A stretch of 43,382 nt of DNA. Origin: Gammaproteobacteria bacterium (GTDB lineage: Bacteria; Pseudomonadota; Gammaproteobacteria; UBA5861). Both the position numbers and the translations under genes were made by a program. Below, in pieces: positions 41,419 to 43,382 of this stretch (position 1 is the first letter of the stretch; every line of letters starts with the position of its first letter). The stretch spans positions 1 to 43,382 of the forward strand of contig JAKSCV010000070.1 in NCBI GenBank assembly GCA_022360445.1. Reading direction: 5' to 3'. The notes beneath the pieces were generated by a model. That model did not search any database and was not told the DNA's origin. It saw only the letters and a program-made list of their open reading frames with translations.

Positions 41419-42194
41419 GTCGATTCATGCCGGTTATCGCGCTGACACGCGCAACAGCATTGTCACTGCTGCGCAACGGGTTTTCCCGATTCTTGTTTAT
41501 ACTGGCGTGTTTTTTCATGGCCGGAGCCCTGTTGATGCTGAGTTTTGATATCGGCGTTCGCTACCGTCTACTGGAAAATACACTGCTCGCATCCCAGTGT
41601 TTTCTTTTGCATTTGTTTGCCTGGAGCTTCGGTTTTGATGTATTGAAAAAAAACACGGCCGAAAAACTCTATGTGTTGCCGTTCAGTACAAGCTTATCAG
41701 CCCGCTCTTGGCTGTTAGGACGGTTTTCCGGTGCGGCCATTCTGGTGGTAGGCATGGGCTTACTGTTTTTATTGGTGGATACGGTGCTCTTTGCCGCATT
41801 GAAAATCGATATATTCTCTGTGTTAATGCTCCAAGTTCTGCTCTACGTAGCTTCTGCGTGTTTATCTTTAGCCGTTATTTTTTTTCTGAGCTGTTTTTTG
41901 GATGTGTTGAGCGCCTTGATTTATGGCGTGGTGCTTTGGATCATTGGCCATGGCCTGGATGAGTTGCTGCTATTGACCGATCAGCAATTTGAGCCCGCCG
42001 TACAAATACTTGTTCAGTGTTTTTATTATCTATTACCCAACTTTAGTTTTTTTGATATCAGCAGCCAGGCCTTGAACCGTTTACCTATAGAAACCGAGAA
42101 GCTTGTTTTTATCCTGACATACCCGCTAATTTATATTGTGGTACTGCTCGACATTGGCGCCGCTATTTTTTCACGAAAACCGATCGGCCAATAA
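41412..42194 (+). CDS. ABC-2 type permease partner
   Basis: 260-residue integral membrane protein. The ATG at 41412 (MLSRFMPVIALTRATALSLLRNGFSRFLFILAC) overlaps the ATPase stop (ATGTTGA). The frame is open further up inside the ATPase gene, but that would be unlikely coding. Six hydrophobic segments can be followed, e.g. FSRFLFILACFFMAGALLML, FSGAAILVVGMGLLFLLVDTVLFAAL, LQVLLYVASACLSLAVIFFL and LIYGVVLWIIGHGL. There are no solute-binding protein genes, so it is an exporter or a mechanical/assembly transporter. The coupling with a pilin gene recalls PilI of Myxococcus pil loci. Confidence 0.8.
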   Translation: MLSRFMPVIALTRATALSLLRNGFSRFLFILACFFMAGALLMLSFDIGVRYRLLENTLLASQCFLLHLFAWSFGFDVLKKNTAEKLYVLPFSTSLSARSWLLGRFSGAAILVVGMGLLFLLVDTVLFAALKIDIFSVLMLQVLLYVASACLSLAVIFFLSCFLDVLSALIYGVVLWIIGHGLDELLLLTDQQFEPAVQILVQCFYYLLPNFSFFDISSQALNRLPIETEKLVFILTYPLIYIVVLLDIGAAIFSRKPIGQ

Positions 42195-42198
42195 CGGG

Positions 42199-42894
42199 AT
42201 GGCCGGAGTGCTCAGAAAAAGAACAGGGCGGGAGTTTTTATCTCAGGCAAATCATTTACTCTATGCCGCTCTTGTTATCAGCTTTTTTGTTTACTTTGCT
42301 CCTAGCCCTTTGGAGAACTCAATAGAACCTGTTGTATCGGCTGATTATATTGGACATGAACGACCATTATCCGGTGCGTTTCACACACTTTTGGCCGACC
42401 ACTATTGGCTTTTGTCCGCACGCCGTTTGGAACAGCATCCAGAGCAGGGAACACCTGTTGCAAAACAGAATTTTTTCAAAGAGATGAAGCGCATTTTGAC
42501 TTTGGATCCTGGTTTTACACCTGGGTTACATTATGGCGCAACGTATTTGGCTTCTATCTACCGGGACGTAGATCTATCTCATGCTTTGGTTGACGTTGTC
42601 TTGGATTATTACCCTTATTGGGCTGATTTGATCATTTTCAAGATCACACAGGAAATCAGCTATCGTTATCCGCCACGCCCAGCCCTGATTGACCAGTGGT
42701 TAAAAGTGTTGGACGATTTAAGTTACCCAACGCCTGTCAGGCTGAATGAGGCGCTTGTGTACGCACGTGAACAGCAGGCGGCCTGGCAGCAAAAAGACTT
42801 ACGCTGGTTGTTGAATAATGCGCGGACATCGGCTGAAAAACAGATCATTCAAAAACGGTTGCATGATCTTGAGTCAGATCGCCCGAGTAGATGA
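42199..42894 (+). CDS. Membrane-anchored TPR-like protein of the pilin/ABC cluster
   Basis: 231 residues from ATG 42199, which follows the permease stop by four bases. One N-terminal transmembrane segment (LLYAALVISFFVYFAPSPL, about residues 20-38) places the rest in the periplasm. That part has helical-repeat features: HTLLADHYWLLSARRLEQHP, FKEMKRILTLDPGFTPGLHYGATYLASIYRDVDLSHALVDVVLDYYP and similar, which look like degenerate TPRs. Family not firmly recognised. Tight spacing with the ABC genes suggests the third subunit of the same machine, comparable to PilG or to TPR proteins next to pilus-linked ABC genes in deltaproteobacteria. Confidence 0.7.
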   Translation: MAGVLRKRTGREFLSQANHLLYAALVISFFVYFAPSPLENSIEPVVSADYIGHERPLSGAFHTLLADHYWLLSARRLEQHPEQGTPVAKQNFFKEMKRILTLDPGFTPGLHYGATYLASIYRDVDLSHALVDVVLDYYPYWADLIIFKITQEISYRYPPRPALIDQWLKVLDDLSYPTPVRLNEALVYAREQQAAWQQKDLRWLLNNARTSAEKQIIQKRLHDLESDRPSR

Positions 42895-42901
42895 GGTGAG
42901 G

Positions 42902-42939
42902 GCACTGTGGTGACAGCGATTAAAGCGCCACCACAGTGT
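42902..42939. terminator. Bidirectional terminator-like hairpin
   Basis: CACTGTGGTG (42903-42912) and CACCACAGTG (42929-42938) are perfect 10-bp arms; GCG/CGC inside can extend the stem. It lies between the convergent TPR-like and acyl-CoA synthetase genes. T-runs are poor on both sides (TTAATT on the plus strand). A second dyad, TAATTGAC-G-GTCAATTA (42940-42956), follows directly and overlaps the synthetase stop codon. Confidence 0.6.
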
Positions 42940-42953
42940 TAATTGACGGTCAA

Positions 42954-43382
42954 TTATCCCATCAAATGATTCATATACTTTTCACGTAAAGAGAGTTTTA
43001 AGAGTTTGCCTGTCGCGGTATGCGGCAGCTCATCGACAAAAACCACATCGTCTGGTTTCCACCAGGTGGCAACCTGATGACCAACAAAGTCCAGAATAGC
43101 CTCTTTTGTTAAATCGGCCTCATCTTGTTTTACGATAAAGAGAAGCGGGCGTTCATCCCATTTTGGGTGTTTGACGCCAATGACACAGGCTTCTTTAACG
43201 TCAGGGTGGCTGACTGCAATATTTTCAAGGTCAATCGAACTGATCCACTCACCGCCTGACTTAATAACGTCTTTTTTTCTATCAACAATCTGGATGTTGG
43301 CATCCTTATCCATTGTGACGACGTCGCCGGTGTCAAACCAACCGTCTTCAAAAGAAGATACATCATCATTTCTGAAATAAGC
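42954..43382 (-). CDS. AMP-binding acyl-CoA synthetase, C-terminal part (AlkK-like), cut by window edge
   Basis: Frame runs off the window at 43382; 142 residues seen. [69 protein letters not shown] is the A8-to-C-terminal hinge region of adenylate-forming enzymes. The late Lys is in [12 protein letters not shown] (ATGKLLK). The [13 protein letters not shown] segment is characteristic of the medium-chain (AlkK) and related fatty acid-CoA ligases. N-terminal acyl-binding and ATP domains are outside, so substrate length is undetermined. It supports fatty-acid or short-chain acid activation, as does the CoA-transferase upstream. Confidence 0.88.
   Translation of the reverse strand, partial: AYFRNDDVSSFEDGWFDTGDVVTMDKDANIQIVDRKKDVIKSGGEWISSIDLENIAVSHPDVKEACVIGVKHPKWDERPLLFIVKQDEADLTKEAILDFVGHQVATWWKPDDVVFVDELPHTATGKLLKLSLREKYMNHLMG

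Noticed and set aside
1-43382. CRISPR array, integrase, phage or conjugation genes
   Set aside because: No regularly spaced direct repeats, no recombinase and no phage structural genes could be recognised anywhere in the window.

Overview
The window looks like a core-genome stretch of a gammaproteobacterium with moderate GC content. The clues are the ftsH-folP-glmM-tpiA-secG-tRNA-Leu(GAG) block, the LpxH and PldA envelope enzymes, FlgM/FlgN, the DUF2782-thrB pair and an LdtD/MepK pair. An Oceanospirillales- or Thiotrichales-like marine lineage is plausible, but the genus cannot be fixed from sequence reading alone. No rRNA, prophage or CRISPR array was seen. There is one tRNA gene and one short transposon-like insertion.

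Layout, left to right. (1) 1-2140: the truncated urea ABC transporter binding protein urtA, preceded by a near-consensus sigma-54 promoter and an NtrC-type palindrome, then flgN and flgM. (2) 2143-2739: non-coding, with a 264-bp MITE-like element. (3) 2740-8745: housekeeping and envelope genes: phoU, lpxH, two cyclophilins, cysS, mepK and an LdtD-type L,D-transpeptidase. (4) 8762-14931 (minus strand): an uncommon acyl-CoA carboxylase set. It has two divergent carboxyltransferase proteins, a free-standing 84-residue biotinyl carrier, an MFS transporter and a biotin carboxylase. A perfect 10-bp inverted repeat lies in front of the first gene. (5) 15489-17227: outer membrane phospholipase A and a polysaccharide-deacetylase-like protein. 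(6) 17281-25141: tRNA-Leu(GAG), secG, tpiA, glmM, folP, ftsH and rlmE on the minus strand, diverging from yhbY and purT. (7) 25207-28967: nudB and aspS, diverging from a PfkB kinase and a DUF3293 gene.

(8) 28969-36019 (minus strand) is the most unusual part: a six-gene operon for what looks like a non-classical chaperone-usher surface fibre. In transcription order it encodes a very large usher-like outer-membrane protein ending in a peptidoglycan-binding SPOR domain, a glycine-zipper exported protein, a FlgT-like lipoprotein, a DUF4402-like major subunit, a strong intergenic hairpin, a related minor subunit, and a PapD-like chaperone. I infer that the chaperone delivers the two subunits to the barrel, while the SPOR domain and the lipoprotein anchor or position the assembly at the cell wall.

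(9) 36536-39957: a CaiB/BaiF CoA-transferase, DUF2782, homoserine kinase and a CDF metal transporter. (10) 40148-42894: a second possible appendage locus, with a type IV prepilin-like protein, an ABC ATPase lacking its usual N-terminal strands, an ABC-2-type permease and a membrane-anchored TPR-like protein. This recalls the PilGHI-type ABC transporters linked to pili in deltaproteobacteria. (11) 42954-43382: the C-terminal end of an AlkK-like acyl-CoA synthetase, cut by the window edge.
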